64,000 nucleotides of DNA. It comes from Nitrosospira sp. Is2 (GTDB taxonomy: Bacteria > Pseudomonadota > Gammaproteobacteria > Burkholderiales > Nitrosomonadaceae). Both the position numbers and the translations under genes were made by a program. The stretch is from assembly GCF_033095785.1 (NCBI RefSeq), contig NZ_CP137134.1:868001-932000 (forward strand). Reading direction: 5' to 3'. This document shows positions 35,640 to 44,909 of the stretch, one piece after another. Under the pieces are notes generated by a model. That model saw only the letters and a program-made list of their open reading frames with translations, made no database searches and was not told where the DNA came from. How positions within the stretch are numbered: position 1 is the first letter of the stretch; the number at the start of each line of letters is the position of its first letter.

Positions 35640-35671
35640 AAAAAACCCAGTGTCTACGAGGGAGCACTGGG
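35640..35671 (-). terminator. Terminator after ssb
   Basis: On the minus strand, CCCAGTG and CACTGGG form a 7-bp stem with a 12-base loop, followed by TTTTTTG. It lies 30 bases after the ssb stop and isolates ssb from the deaminase operon. Confidence 0.8.
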
Positions 35672-35700
35672 CGTTGTTAACACTTCCTACAACGTGTACT

Positions 35701-36159
35701 TTAAAACGGAATATCGTCGTCCATATCATCGAAGTTGGTACTGCTCCGTGCTGGAGCCTTGCTACCGGACGGGCTGGGCGCATAGCTGCTCTCTTCCCTC
35801 TCCCCGCCTTCATAGCTGCCGCTGCCGGGCTTGGTGCCCAGCATCTTCATGTCGCTGGCAATGACATCGGTGGTGTAGCGTTCGACGCCTGCCTTGTCGG
35901 TCCATTTGCGCGTTTCCAGCCTTCCTTCTACATAGACCGGACGGCCCTTCTTGAGGTATTCACCCGCGATTTCCGCCAGCTTGCGGTAAAAAGTGACGCG
36001 GTGCCACTCGGTTTTTTCCTGTTTCTCACCGTTTTTATCCTTCCAGGTTTCGGTCGTGGCCAGGGTGATATTGGTCACTGCGTCGCCATTCGGCATATAG
36101 CGGGTCTCCGGGTCTTTACCGAGATTTCCGATGAGGATGACCTTATTGACTGATGCCAT
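35701..36159 (-). CDS. ssb: Single-stranded DNA-binding protein
   Basis: The 152-residue protein starts MASVNKVILIGNLGKDPETR at 36159; its ATG overlaps the TAA of the MFS gene by one base, so translation is coupled. The OB-fold segment (residues 1-110) is followed by a Gly/Ser-rich linker and the conserved acidic tip DMDDDIPF. It protects single-stranded DNA in replication and repair and recruits partners through the tip. uvrA lies divergently just beyond the MFS gene. Confidence 0.97.
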   Translation of the reverse strand: MASVNKVILIGNLGKDPETRYMPNGDAVTNITLATTETWKDKNGEKQEKTEWHRVTFYRKLAEIAGEYLKKGRPVYVEGRLETRKWTDKAGVERYTTDVIASDMKMLGTKPGSGSYEGGEREESSYAPSPSGSKAPARSSTNFDDMDDDIPF

Positions 36160-37544
36160 TACGCTTTTCCCCCTAATAGTTGTACAACACCTTGTTCGTC
36201 GAAGCCCCTCATGTCCACTTTGAGATATGCCACGCCTTCGCTTGCAAGCACGAGCGCCTCGTGCACGCCCGGCAGCGCCGCCAACTGGCGGGTCAACCCG
36301 CTGGCGGCCCCCGTATCCATTTCCTGCACATGATACATTTTGGTGCGCACCGCGGCGGGCGCTTTCATCGTGGCTGCAAACATCAGCCATAAGGCAAGGA
36401 GACTGCCGCAGAACCCAAACAAGGCAGAACTGCCAAAATGCTGATACAGATATCCGCCTGCGGTTGCGCCTACGAAAGTGCCGAGAAACTGCACGCTGCT
36501 ATAGACGCCGATGGCGGTGCCTTTCGCCCCCACCGGCGCAATCTTGGAAATAAGCGAGGGCAACGTCGCTTCCAGCAAATTGAAGGCAGCGAAGAACACC
36601 AGCAACGCGGTCGCCGTGCCCCACAGTGAATTGAATGCGTACGCCAGCAACACTTGGCTCGCCAGCAGTACACCTACCGAAATGACGAATACCTGCTTGA
36701 GCTTGGCCTTCTTCTCACCATAAATGATTGCCGGGATAATCATCGCCATGGAGAGAACCAGGACCGGAAAATAGACTTGCCAGTGCTGGTCCGCCGCGAG
36801 TCCGGCGTTACGCAGCGACAGCGGTACGACCAGCCAGAGCGCCATCAACACTGCATGCAGCGCGAAAACGCCGAAATCCAGGCGCAGCAACTCGGGATCG
36901 TGCAATACATTATTGAAGCGACCAGGAACTGCCTCAGTATCGGAATGGAAGCGGCTGACGACCGGATCGGGAATGATTCTGTAAACCACCACCATGGCCA
37001 GCAGGGCGAGCACTCCGGTCATGACAAAAATCCCCGGCACCCCAATTAACCGGTTTAACGCCGGTGCAATAATCAGTGAAAGTGCGAAGGTGACGCCAAT
37101 GGTCATGCCTATCGCGGCCATTGCCTTGGTGCGATGCTCTTCGCGGGTAAGGTCGGCGGCCAGCGCCATCACCGCTGCCGAAATCGCGCCCGAGCCCTGG
37201 ATGATGCGGCCGAAAATAACCCAATAAATATCGGTGGCGCTAGCAGCAACAAAACTGCCGATGGCGAACAGGATCAAGCCGGCATAAATAACGGGTTTGC
37301 GTCCGAAGCGATCAGACAGCCAGCCAAACGGAACCTGCAGTATTGCCTGGGTCAGCCCGTACGCTCCCAGCGCGATGCCAATCAGCGCATAGTTGTCCCC
37401 GCCAGGCAAATGCTCGGCATAGAACGCGAATACGGGCAGGATGATGAACATCCCCAACATCCGTAACCCATAGATACTGGCCAGACCGGCGGTGGCGCGC
37501 AACTCTATCGGCGACAATTTCTCGGGAGGTAATGAGGAGGACAT
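36159..37544 (-). CDS. MFS transporter, YajR-like, with C-terminal soluble domain
   Basis: The 461-residue protein has twelve membrane segments and the MFS loop motif GWLSDRFGRKPVIYAGL. The last 70 residues form a soluble domain with a ferredoxin-like appearance (ALPGVHEALVLASEGVAYLKVD), as in YajR. Substrate is unknown. It is translationally coupled to ssb, and uvrA is divergent; this trio is conserved in many beta- and gamma-proteobacteria. Confidence 0.92.
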   Translation of the reverse strand: MSSSLPPEKLSPIELRATAGLASIYGLRMLGMFIILPVFAFYAEHLPGGDNYALIGIALGAYGLTQAILQVPFGWLSDRFGRKPVIYAGLILFAIGSFVAASATDIYWVIFGRIIQGSGAISAAVMALAADLTREEHRTKAMAAIGMTIGVTFALSLIIAPALNRLIGVPGIFVMTGVLALLAMVVVYRIIPDPVVSRFHSDTEAVPGRFNNVLHDPELLRLDFGVFALHAVLMALWLVVPLSLRNAGLAADQHWQVYFPVLVLSMAMIIPAIIYGEKKAKLKQVFVISVGVLLASQVLLAYAFNSLWGTATALLVFFAAFNLLEATLPSLISKIAPVGAKGTAIGVYSSVQFLGTFVGATAGGYLYQHFGSSALFGFCGSLLALWLMFAATMKAPAAVRTKMYHVQEMDTGAASGLTRQLAALPGVHEALVLASEGVAYLKVDMRGFDEQGVVQLLGGKA

Positions 37545-37731
37545 GAATCAGATTGGGAAAACGCGGAAACTTGCGTATATTAACAGGTTTGCTCACCGCT
37601 CAGGTAGAAGACCCTGTTGTACTTCATGGTCGCGCCGTCCGCAAAAATGATGTAAAAACGCTGGGCGATATGCGCGCAGAAAATGAGAAGGGTGGGAATG
37701 TCGAGAGGCATGGGCGTCAATTGGAAGGTCA

Positions 37732-40569
37732 ATGGAACTGATTAGAATCCGCGGTGCACGCACGCACAATCTTAAAAACGTCAATCTCGATTTGCCCCGA
37801 AATAAGCTGGTAGTAATCACCGGCCTATCGGGATCGGGCAAATCCTCGCTCGCATTCGATACGCTTTATGCCGAAGGACAACGGCGCTATGTGGAATCGC
37901 TCTCCGCTTACGCGCGGCAATTCCTGCAACTGATGGAAAAACCCGACGTTGATCTGATCGAGGGGCTATCCCCCGCCATCGCAATCGAGCAAAAAGCGAC
38001 CTCGCACAACCCCCGCTCGACGGTCGGCACAGTCACCGAAATACACGATTACATGCGGCTGCTGTTTGCCCGCGTGGGAGACCCGCAATGTCCCGACCAC
38101 GGCATTACGCTTACGGCGCAAAGCGTGTCGCAAATGGTAGATCATGTCCTGCAACTGCCCGCCGATACCCGGCTGATGATACTCGCCCCGCTCGTGGTAG
38201 GCCGCAAAGGCGAGCAGATGGATCTGATCGATGAATTGCGGGCTCAGGGGTTCGTGCGGCTAAGAATAGACGGCGAGGTGTACGACATCGATTCCCTGCC
38301 GAAGCTTCAGAAAAATAAAAAGCACACCGTGGAAGTAGTGGTAGACCGTCTCAAAATCTCGCAAGATTCCAAGCAGCGGCTGGCGGAATCGTTCGAAACG
38401 GCACTGCGCCATGCCGATGGACGCGCCCTGGCCGTTGAAATGGATTCGGGCCAGGAACATCTTTTTTCCGCCAAGTTCAGTTGCCCCGTATGCAGCTATT
38501 CTCTGCCGGAACTTGAGCCGCGCCTGTTCTCATTCAACAACCCGATGGGCGCTTGTCCCAAGTGCGACGGGCTGGGGAAGATCACGTTTTTCGACCCCAA
38601 GCGGATCGTCGCCTTCCCGCACCTATCGCTGGCTTCCGGCGCCATCAAGGGCTGGGACCGGCGAAACCAGTTTTATTACCAGCTGCTGGCCAGCCTTGCG
38701 AGTCACTACGATTTTGATCTGGAAATCTCCTTTGAACAGCTTCCCGCGAATATCCAGGATATCGTCCTGAACGGCTCCGGCAGGGAAAAAATTTCATTTG
38801 CATATTTGAACGAAAACGGAACCCGGACTCATCGCAAACATACATTCGAGGGCATCATTCCCAATCTCGAGCGCCGGTATAAGGAAACCGATTCCGTCGC
38901 GGTACGGGAGGAACTGGCGAAATACCTCAATTCCCAACTCTGTCCCGAGTGCGCGGGTACTCGGCTCCGCCGGGAAGCACGCCATGTGCGGGTAGGAGGA
39001 CAAGCGATTTATGAAATTAACGCATTGCCCCTAAAAGAGGCAAAAACTTTTTTCGACCAGGTGACCTTGACGGGCCATAAGCATGCCATCGCCGAAAAGA
39101 TCGTCAAGGAAATTTGCAGCCGTATCTTGTTCCTCAATAACGTCGGACTGGATTACCTGTCGCTTGATCGCTCCGCCGATACGCTCTCCGGCGGAGAGTC
39201 CCAGCGCATTCGCCTGGCCAGTCAGATCGGGTCCGGTCTGACTGGCGTAATGTATGTGCTGGATGAGCCATCTATCGGACTCCATCAGCGGGATAACGGC
39301 CGCTTGCTGCAGACTCTGAAGAACCTTCGTGACTTGGGCAATAGCGTTATCGTGGTGGAACACGATCAGGATGCGATCCTTACCGCCGATCACGTGGTGG
39401 ACATGGGTCCGGGCGCAGGCGAGCATGGGGGATCGGTTATAGCCGAAGGAACACCTCAGGCCATTCAGAAGAATAATCGCTCACTGACAGGGAAGTATCT
39501 TTCGGGCCAGCTGGCCATCCCTATGCCCCAAACGCGTACCGAGCCAAAAAGCGATCGGTGGCTTAAAATCGAGGGTGCCTCCGGCAACAACCTGAAAAAC
39601 GTTAATCTCAACCTGCCGGTGGGGCTGTTCGTGTGCGTAACCGGCGTCTCGGGCTCAGGGAAATCCACCCTCATCAATGAAACGCTCTACCTGGCCACCG
39701 CCCGCCATCTCTACGGCAGCGCTGCCGAGCCGGCGCCGTACCGCAACCTGGACGGGCTGGCTTTTTTTGATAAGGTCATCAACATGGACCAGAGCCCCAT
39801 TGGGCGTACGCCGCGCTCGAACCCGGCCACCTACACCGGCTTATTCACCCCGATTCGCGAGTTGTTTGCCGGCGTGCCGCAGGCGCGCGAGCGTGGCTAT
39901 GGGCCCGGCCGGTTCTCCTTCAATGTTAAAGGCGGGCGCTGCGAGGCCTGTCAGGGGGACGGCGTGATCAAGGTGGAAATGCATTTTCTCCCCGATATCT
40001 ATGTTTCATGCGATGTATGCCATGGCAAGCGCTATAACCGCGAAACCCTGGAAATTCAATACAAGGGGAAAAACATCAACGAAATTCTCCAGATGACGGT
40101 TGAATACGCGCATGAATTTTTCAGCGCTGTGCCAGTGGTCGCGCGCAAGCTCCGGACCCTGCTGGATGTGGGTCTTGGCTATATCACCCTGGGGCAATCC
40201 GCGACCACGCTTTCCGGTGGGGAAGCCCAACGGGTGAAGCTGTCGCTGGAACTCTCAAAACGCGATACCGGTCGCACTCTTTATATTCTGGATGAGCCCA
40301 CCACCGGCCTTCATTTTCAGGATATCGATCTGCTCTTGAAAGTTCTGCATCGGCTGCGCGACCATGGAAACACGGTGATAGTAATTGAGCACAACCTGGA
40401 TGTGATTAAAACCGCCGATTGGATCATCGACCTTGGGCCCGAAGGCGGTGAAGGTGGTGGCGAAATCGTGGCCCAAGGCACACCTGAGGAAATAGCGGCA
40501 GACGAAAATAGTTTCACTGGTCAGTATCTGCGGGCGACGCTCAATTCGCAACTGCAGCCACAAACGTGA
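37732..40569 (+). CDS. uvrA: Excinuclease ABC subunit A
   Basis: The 945-residue protein has two ABC ATPase modules, with Walker A motifs GLSGSGKSSLA near residue 32 and GVSGSGKSTL near 640, and signature motifs SGGESQRIRLA and SGGEAQRVKL. Zinc sites are CPVC/CPKC in the first half and CEAC/CDVC in the second. It recognises bulky DNA lesions and loads UvrB. No LexA-type box was seen in the upstream gap with the MFS gene. Confidence 0.98.
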   Translation: MELIRIRGARTHNLKNVNLDLPRNKLVVITGLSGSGKSSLAFDTLYAEGQRRYVESLSAYARQFLQLMEKPDVDLIEGLSPAIAIEQKATSHNPRSTVGTVTEIHDYMRLLFARVGDPQCPDHGITLTAQSVSQMVDHVLQLPADTRLMILAPLVVGRKGEQMDLIDELRAQGFVRLRIDGEVYDIDSLPKLQKNKKHTVEVVVDRLKISQDSKQRLAESFETALRHADGRALAVEMDSGQEHLFSAKFSCPVCSYSLPELEPRLFSFNNPMGACPKCDGLGKITFFDPKRIVAFPHLSLASGAIKGWDRRNQFYYQLLASLASHYDFDLEISFEQLPANIQDIVLNGSGREKISFAYLNENGTRTHRKHTFEGIIPNLERRYKETDSVAVREELAKYLNSQLCPECAGTRLRREARHVRVGGQAIYEINALPLKEAKTFFDQVTLTGHKHAIAEKIVKEICSRILFLNNVGLDYLSLDRSADTLSGGESQRIRLASQIGSGLTGVMYVLDEPSIGLHQRDNGRLLQTLKNLRDLGNSVIVVEHDQDAILTADHVVDMGPGAGEHGGSVIAEGTPQAIQKNNRSLTGKYLSGQLAIPMPQTRTEPKSDRWLKIEGASGNNLKNVNLNLPVGLFVCVTGVSGSGKSTLINETLYLATARHLYGSAAEPAPYRNLDGLAFFDKVINMDQSPIGRTPRSNPATYTGLFTPIRELFAGVPQARERGYGPGRFSFNVKGGRCEACQGDGVIKVEMHFLPDIYVSCDVCHGKRYNRETLEIQYKGKNINEILQMTVEYAHEFFSAVPVVARKLRTLLDVGLGYITLGQSATTLSGGEAQRVKLSLELSKRDTGRTLYILDEPTTGLHFQDIDLLLKVLHRLRDHGNTVIVIEHNLDVIKTADWIIDLGPEGGEGGGEIVAQGTPEEIAADENSFTGQYLRATLNSQLQPQT

Positions 40570-40594
40570 CCACGGCGGTTATCACTGGACGGAT

Positions 40595-41896
40595 ATGGTT
40601 CAACATGACGCCTGTGCACTCCTGCTCCGCAGCTTCGAGGCCGCGGTTGCCGCCGCCGATCCGCTGCGGATCGTGCCCTTGCATTTGCCCAGCATCCTGG
40701 CGAGACCGCCAGCGGGCCGCACCCTCGTGGTTGGTGCAGGCAAAGCAGCCGCAGCGATGGCCCTTGCGGTGGAGCGTCACTGGCCGGAGACTGCGTCGCT
40801 GGAAGGGCTCGTCCTAACCCGCTACGGCCACAGCTTGCCCCTTGACCGAATCAAGGTCATCGAAGCGGGTCATCCGCTGCCCGATGAGCACGGGGAACAA
40901 GGCACCCGGACAATTTTGGCTGAGGTGGAGAAACTTGGGGCCGACGATCTGCTCTTATGCCTGCTTAGCGGCGGCGGCTCAAGTTTGCTGACCTTGCCGG
41001 TTGAAAACGTAACGCTGAATGACCTTAAAAAGGTTACGGCCGAATTGCTCCGCTGCGGCGCGGCAATTCAGGAGATAAATACGGTGCGTAAACATCTCTC
41101 CGCCATCCAGGGCGGTAGACTCGCAGCCGCAAGCCAAGCGCCCGTTCTGGCATTGATCATCTCAGACGTCACTGGGGATGATCCCACCCACATCGCATCC
41201 GGCCCCTGCGCACCAGATCCGACAACCTACTCGGATGCGCTCGAAGTCATCGAGGGCTACAATATTGACGTGCCTGCGGCCGTGATGGCAACTTTGCAGG
41301 CCGGCGTAAGAGGCGAACTCGACGAAACTCCGAAACCAGGTAGTCCGGCTTTTGAACGCGTGGAAAACCGGGTGATTGCGACGGCGCGCGATTCGCTCCT
41401 GGCGGCGGCGGAGTATCTGGCTGCACAGGGCATCGACGCTGCGATACTGGGCCACGCGGTAACTGGCGAAGCGCGCGACGTCGCCAAGGTTTTCGCGGCT
41501 TTAGCGAAACACGTCCGCCAGTACCAGCAACCGTGGAAAACGCCGGCAGCACTGATCTCCGGGGGCGAGACGACGGTAACGATCGATGATAAGAATCGTG
41601 GCGGGAGGGGTGGACGCAATACCGAATTTCTGCTTTCGCTCGCCGTCGAACTTGGCGGTATGGAGAATACCTATGCTCTTGCCGGCGATACCGATGGCAT
41701 TGATGGGACAGAAAACAATGCCGGTGCGATCGTTACGCCGCATTCATTGCGAGACGCAAAGCAAAAGGGCCTCGACGCAGCAGTGCTGCTTGCAACCCAT
41801 GATGCTTACGCTTTTTTTCAGGAGCTCGATCATCTGGTTCTTACCGGCCCGACCCGCACCAATGTTAACGACTATCGGGTAATACTGATATTGTAG
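40595..41896 (+). CDS. gckA: Glycerate 2-kinase (MOFRL family)
   Basis: The 433-residue protein has an N-terminal GckA domain with VVGAGKAAAAMA, LLSGGGSSLL and DVTGDDPTHIASGP, and a C-terminal MOFRL domain with GRGGRNTEFLLSLA and DTDGIDGTENNAGA. It phosphorylates glycerate to 2-phosphoglycerate. With Gph in this window it could complete glycolate salvage in an autotroph. It starts 25 bases after uvrA and may be read through from it. Names in use are gckA, ttuD or glxK-like. Confidence 0.9.
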   Translation: MVQHDACALLLRSFEAAVAAADPLRIVPLHLPSILARPPAGRTLVVGAGKAAAAMALAVERHWPETASLEGLVLTRYGHSLPLDRIKVIEAGHPLPDEHGEQGTRTILAEVEKLGADDLLLCLLSGGGSSLLTLPVENVTLNDLKKVTAELLRCGAAIQEINTVRKHLSAIQGGRLAAASQAPVLALIISDVTGDDPTHIASGPCAPDPTTYSDALEVIEGYNIDVPAAVMATLQAGVRGELDETPKPGSPAFERVENRVIATARDSLLAAAEYLAAQGIDAAILGHAVTGEARDVAKVFAALAKHVRQYQQPWKTPAALISGGETTVTIDDKNRGGRGGRNTEFLLSLAVELGGMENTYALAGDTDGIDGTENNAGAIVTPHSLRDAKQKGLDAAVLLATHDAYAFFQELDHLVLTGPTRTNVNDYRVILIL

Positions 41897-41937
41897 GGCG
41901 ATACCGGTAAATCGACGATGCACTGAATATGCGACCC

Positions 41938-41971
41938 ATGTCACAAAATCGTAATGTTGTTTAAATATCAT
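41938..41971 (+). promoter_or_regulatory. Pho-box-like promoter of phoB
   Basis: ATGTCACAAAATCGTAAT (41938-41955) matches 13 of 18 positions of the PhoB-binding consensus built from two CTGTCA repeats. A -10-like TATCAT (41966-41971) lies 10 bases further, the spacing typical of PhoB-activated promoters where the box replaces the -35. It suggests self-activation of phoB under phosphate limitation. Confidence 0.55.
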
Positions 41972-42028
41972 GGCAATATGTAAAAAGTCGCATAATCGAA
42001 ATTCTGAGTGAATGCAAGGATCGATCTG

Positions 42029-42715
42029 ATGGCAGCAAGAATACTGGTTGTAGAAGATGAACCGGCAATCCAGGAATTGATCGCATACAGCATGCGGCAA
42101 GCAGGACATTCGGTTTTTTCCGCAAGAAGCGCGGAAGAAGCGATGGAAATCGTCAATGATGAACTGCCCGATCTGTTGCTTCTCGACTGGATGCTGCCGG
42201 GAATGAGCGGGGTCGATTTTGCCCGCATGCTCCGGCGGGCATCACGCACCAAAACAATCCCCATCATCATGCTTACCGCTAGGGCCGAGGAAAGCGACAA
42301 GGTAGCGGGTCTGGAGATCGGCGCCGACGACTACCTCACCAAACCTTTTTCGCCTCGCGAACTGCTCGCCAGAATTAAAGCCGTGCTCAGGCGGCGGTCG
42401 CCGGAGGCCGCCGACGATATAGTCGAGATTGGCGGGCTGCGGCTTGATTCCGCCAGCCACCGGGTCACGGCCAATGATAGTGAAGTGACGCTTGGGCCTA
42501 CCGAATTCCGGCTGCTGCATTTTCTAATGACTCACACGGAAAGGGTACATAGCCGGACCCAGTTGCTCGATCAGGTCTGGGGCGATCACGTATTCGTCGA
42601 GGACCGTACCGTAGATGTCCACATTCGGCGGCTTCGCAAGGCGCTGGAAGCAGTCAGCAAGGACGGATTGGTGCAGACTGTCAGAGGTTCAGGATATCGA
42701 ATGTCCGCGGGATAA
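42029..42715 (+). CDS. phoB: Phosphate response regulator PhoB
   Basis: The 228-residue protein starts MAARILVVEDEPAIQE after AAGGATCG; a start seven codons earlier is less likely. The receiver domain has the phosphoacceptor Asp53 in LLDWMLPGM and the conserved Lys in TKPFSPREL. The C-terminal winged-helix DNA-binding domain has RVHSRTQLLDQVWG and DVHIRRLRKAL. It binds Pho boxes to activate phosphate uptake genes; one lies in front of it. phoR follows after about 50 bases. Confidence 0.95.
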   Translation: MAARILVVEDEPAIQELIAYSMRQAGHSVFSARSAEEAMEIVNDELPDLLLLDWMLPGMSGVDFARMLRRASRTKTIPIIMLTARAEESDKVAGLEIGADDYLTKPFSPRELLARIKAVLRRRSPEAADDIVEIGGLRLDSASHRVTANDSEVTLGPTEFRLLHFLMTHTERVHSRTQLLDQVWGDHVFVEDRTVDVHIRRLRKALEAVSKDGLVQTVRGSGYRMSAG

Positions 42716-42766
42716 TGGCTAATTTAGGTTAAACAATGACCCACCCTTACTCTTCCCGCTAATTCA

Positions 42767-44095
42767 GTGAGCGGTTTCTGGGAGCGTGTTGCGAACGCTG
42801 TCCTGATTGCTGTTGTGACCGGGATGCTCCTGGCAACTCTGGGGGCTGTCACCACACTGGTGATCTATGTCACGGTTCTGCTCGTGCTTGTCGTTCGTCA
42901 CCGGCGCTATCTGACGATCCTCGACCGATGGCTCCAGACGGACGGTTCTGTTCTGCCGAATGCTTCTGGCAAATGGGGAGACGTATTCGCGCGCTTGATG
43001 CGCCTCGTACGCGAGCAGAGCCGAACCTACCAGCATATCAGTTCCGCCCTGGAGCGCCTTCAACGTGCCACCTCAGCAATGCCCGAGGGCGTGGTCATTC
43101 TCGATGAGATGGACCATATCGAATGGTGCAACCCCGTGGCGGAAAAACATTTGGGGATAAGCTCCGGTACGGATACCGGCCAGCATATCACGCATCTGGT
43201 GCGTCACACCCAATTTGCCGAATACCTGGCGGCCCAGAATTACGCCGAGCCTCTGGTTATAAAACAACCTCGGCACCAGGGGCTGATCCTTTCCCTGCAG
43301 TTTGTACCTTATGGCGATAAACAGAAACTGCTGCTCAGCCGCGATGTGACCCAATTGGAAAGAATTCAGATCATGCGCCAGGATTTTGTAGCCAATGTCT
43401 CGCACGAGCTTCGCACCCCCTTGACTGTGATTGGCGGATTCTTGGAAACGCTGTCGGATCATAGCCCGTCCGATCCTGAAACATTCAAGTGGGCGTTGGG
43501 CCTTATGACCGACCAGACCAAGCGCATGCAGAATCTGGTTCAGGATCTGTTAACCCTGTCGAGGCTGGAGGATACGCAAAACCTGATTCGGGGGGAGAGA
43601 GTGGATGTTCCGGCAATGTTGCGCAAGATTTACGACGAGGCGCTCTCCCTTAGCTCAGGTCGACACCACATCAGCCTGAATCTCGAGACTGGCACGCAGT
43701 TGCTGGGCAGCACGGATGAGTTGCGGAGCGCCTTCACCAACCTCATAAGTAATGCAATACGCTATACCCCCGACAACGGCAATATCAGTTTGAATTGGAC
43801 TACTCGCGATGGACAGGCCGTCTTTTCCGTGCAGGACAACGGCATAGGTGTCGAACCCGAACATATCTCTCGTCTTACGGAAAGGTTTTACCGGGTAGAC
43901 CGGGGACGTTCTCGCGAAACCGGCGGCACCGGTCTGGGCCTAGCCATCGTCAAGCACGTGCTGAGTTGCCACCAGGCGAAGCTCGAGATCGTCAGCGAGC
44001 CCGGCAAAGGAAGCTGCTTCAGTGCATGGTTTCCCCCGGTGCGGCTCGTGACGCCGGAAGGCGACCACGCGTGTACAATATTGACAAACATTTGA
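42767..44095 (+). CDS. phoR: Phosphate sensor histidine kinase PhoR
   Basis: The 442-residue protein starts with GTG. Two N-terminal membrane segments (about residues 10-45) have no large periplasmic loop, as usual for PhoR. A PAS region (100-195) precedes the H-box FVANVSHELRTPL with His213, and the ATPase domain has N, G1 (DNGIGV) and G2 (GGTGLGLAIV) boxes. Phosphate status is normally relayed through PstSCAB-PhoU, none of which is in this window. Confidence 0.94.
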   Translation: MSGFWERVANAVLIAVVTGMLLATLGAVTTLVIYVTVLLVLVVRHRRYLTILDRWLQTDGSVLPNASGKWGDVFARLMRLVREQSRTYQHISSALERLQRATSAMPEGVVILDEMDHIEWCNPVAEKHLGISSGTDTGQHITHLVRHTQFAEYLAAQNYAEPLVIKQPRHQGLILSLQFVPYGDKQKLLLSRDVTQLERIQIMRQDFVANVSHELRTPLTVIGGFLETLSDHSPSDPETFKWALGLMTDQTKRMQNLVQDLLTLSRLEDTQNLIRGERVDVPAMLRKIYDEALSLSSGRHHISLNLETGTQLLGSTDELRSAFTNLISNAIRYTPDNGNISLNWTTRDGQAVFSVQDNGIGVEPEHISRLTERFYRVDRGRSRETGGTGLGLAIVKHVLSCHQAKLEIVSEPGKGSCFSAWFPPVRLVTPEGDHACTILTNI

Positions 44096-44172
44096 ATAAG
44101 CGCCGTCCATGACGAGAGGCAATGCGAACGTGTTCATGTACGCATGCATGCCGTGAAATATTTCAGACCTTT

Positions 44173-44730
44173 ATGCCCAAACCTTCGCCAGACCTTACCG
44201 AAACCACAGTCAGCAGCCGGAATGTATATGACGGGGAACTTCTGCGCGTCCGCGCGGATCTCGCCCGATTGCCCGATGGGAAAGTAGCGGTACGGGAATA
44301 CATCACCCATCCAGGCGCCGTCGTCATCATACCGCTGCTCGACAATGGTGAACTGGTGATGGAGCGCCAGCACCGCTATCCCCTGCATCGGGATTTTTAT
44401 GAACTTCCAGCGGGTAAAATTGATCGTGGAGAAGATCCGCTGCAGTGCGCGCAACGCGAGTTGCTGGAAGAGACGGGTTATACCGCGAGCAAATGGCGTT
44501 ACGTCACGACGCTGTACCCATGCATTGGTTATTCCGACGAGAAGCTGATGTATTACCTTGCGGAAGGCCTCATCTTCACCGGCGCTAGCCTTGATGAGGG
44601 AGAGCACCTTGAGGTATTCACCCTGACCCTGCCAATGGCACTGGATTGGGTAAAAACCGGAAAAATTACCGACAATAAAACTGTTTCCGGACTATTCTGG
44701 GCCGATAAGCTGCTGCGCGGCGAGTGGTAA
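44173..44730 (+). CDS. Nudix hydrolase, ADP-ribose pyrophosphatase type
   Basis: From the ATG at 44173 the product has 185 residues; a longer frame starts at 44122 but is Cys-rich and lacks conservation. The Nudix box GKIDRGEDPLQCAQRELLEE is complete. The upstream LPAG and REYITHPGAVVIIPL segments fit the ADP-ribose pyrophosphatase group, which cleaves ADP-ribose or related nucleotide sugars. It follows phoR closely on the same strand. Confidence 0.88.
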   Translation: MPKPSPDLTETTVSSRNVYDGELLRVRADLARLPDGKVAVREYITHPGAVVIIPLLDNGELVMERQHRYPLHRDFYELPAGKIDRGEDPLQCAQRELLEETGYTASKWRYVTTLYPCIGYSDEKLMYYLAEGLIFTGASLDEGEHLEVFTLTLPMALDWVKTGKITDNKTVSGLFWADKLLRGEW

Positions 44731-44909
44731 CGTTCCTTTCTATCGAGAGCCCCTTGCACGTAGGCTTTGTGCGGGGGGGACCCCGCCCTGCTTTGTGTAT
44801 CGCATAGTCGGCTCATCCTGGTGCTTTGTGCTCGTTTCAACCGCGCGTGGAGCAGCCGGATTACGCTCCCTCAAGCCTTTTAGGCGGTCTTGACAGAAAC
44901 CGAAAAAAA

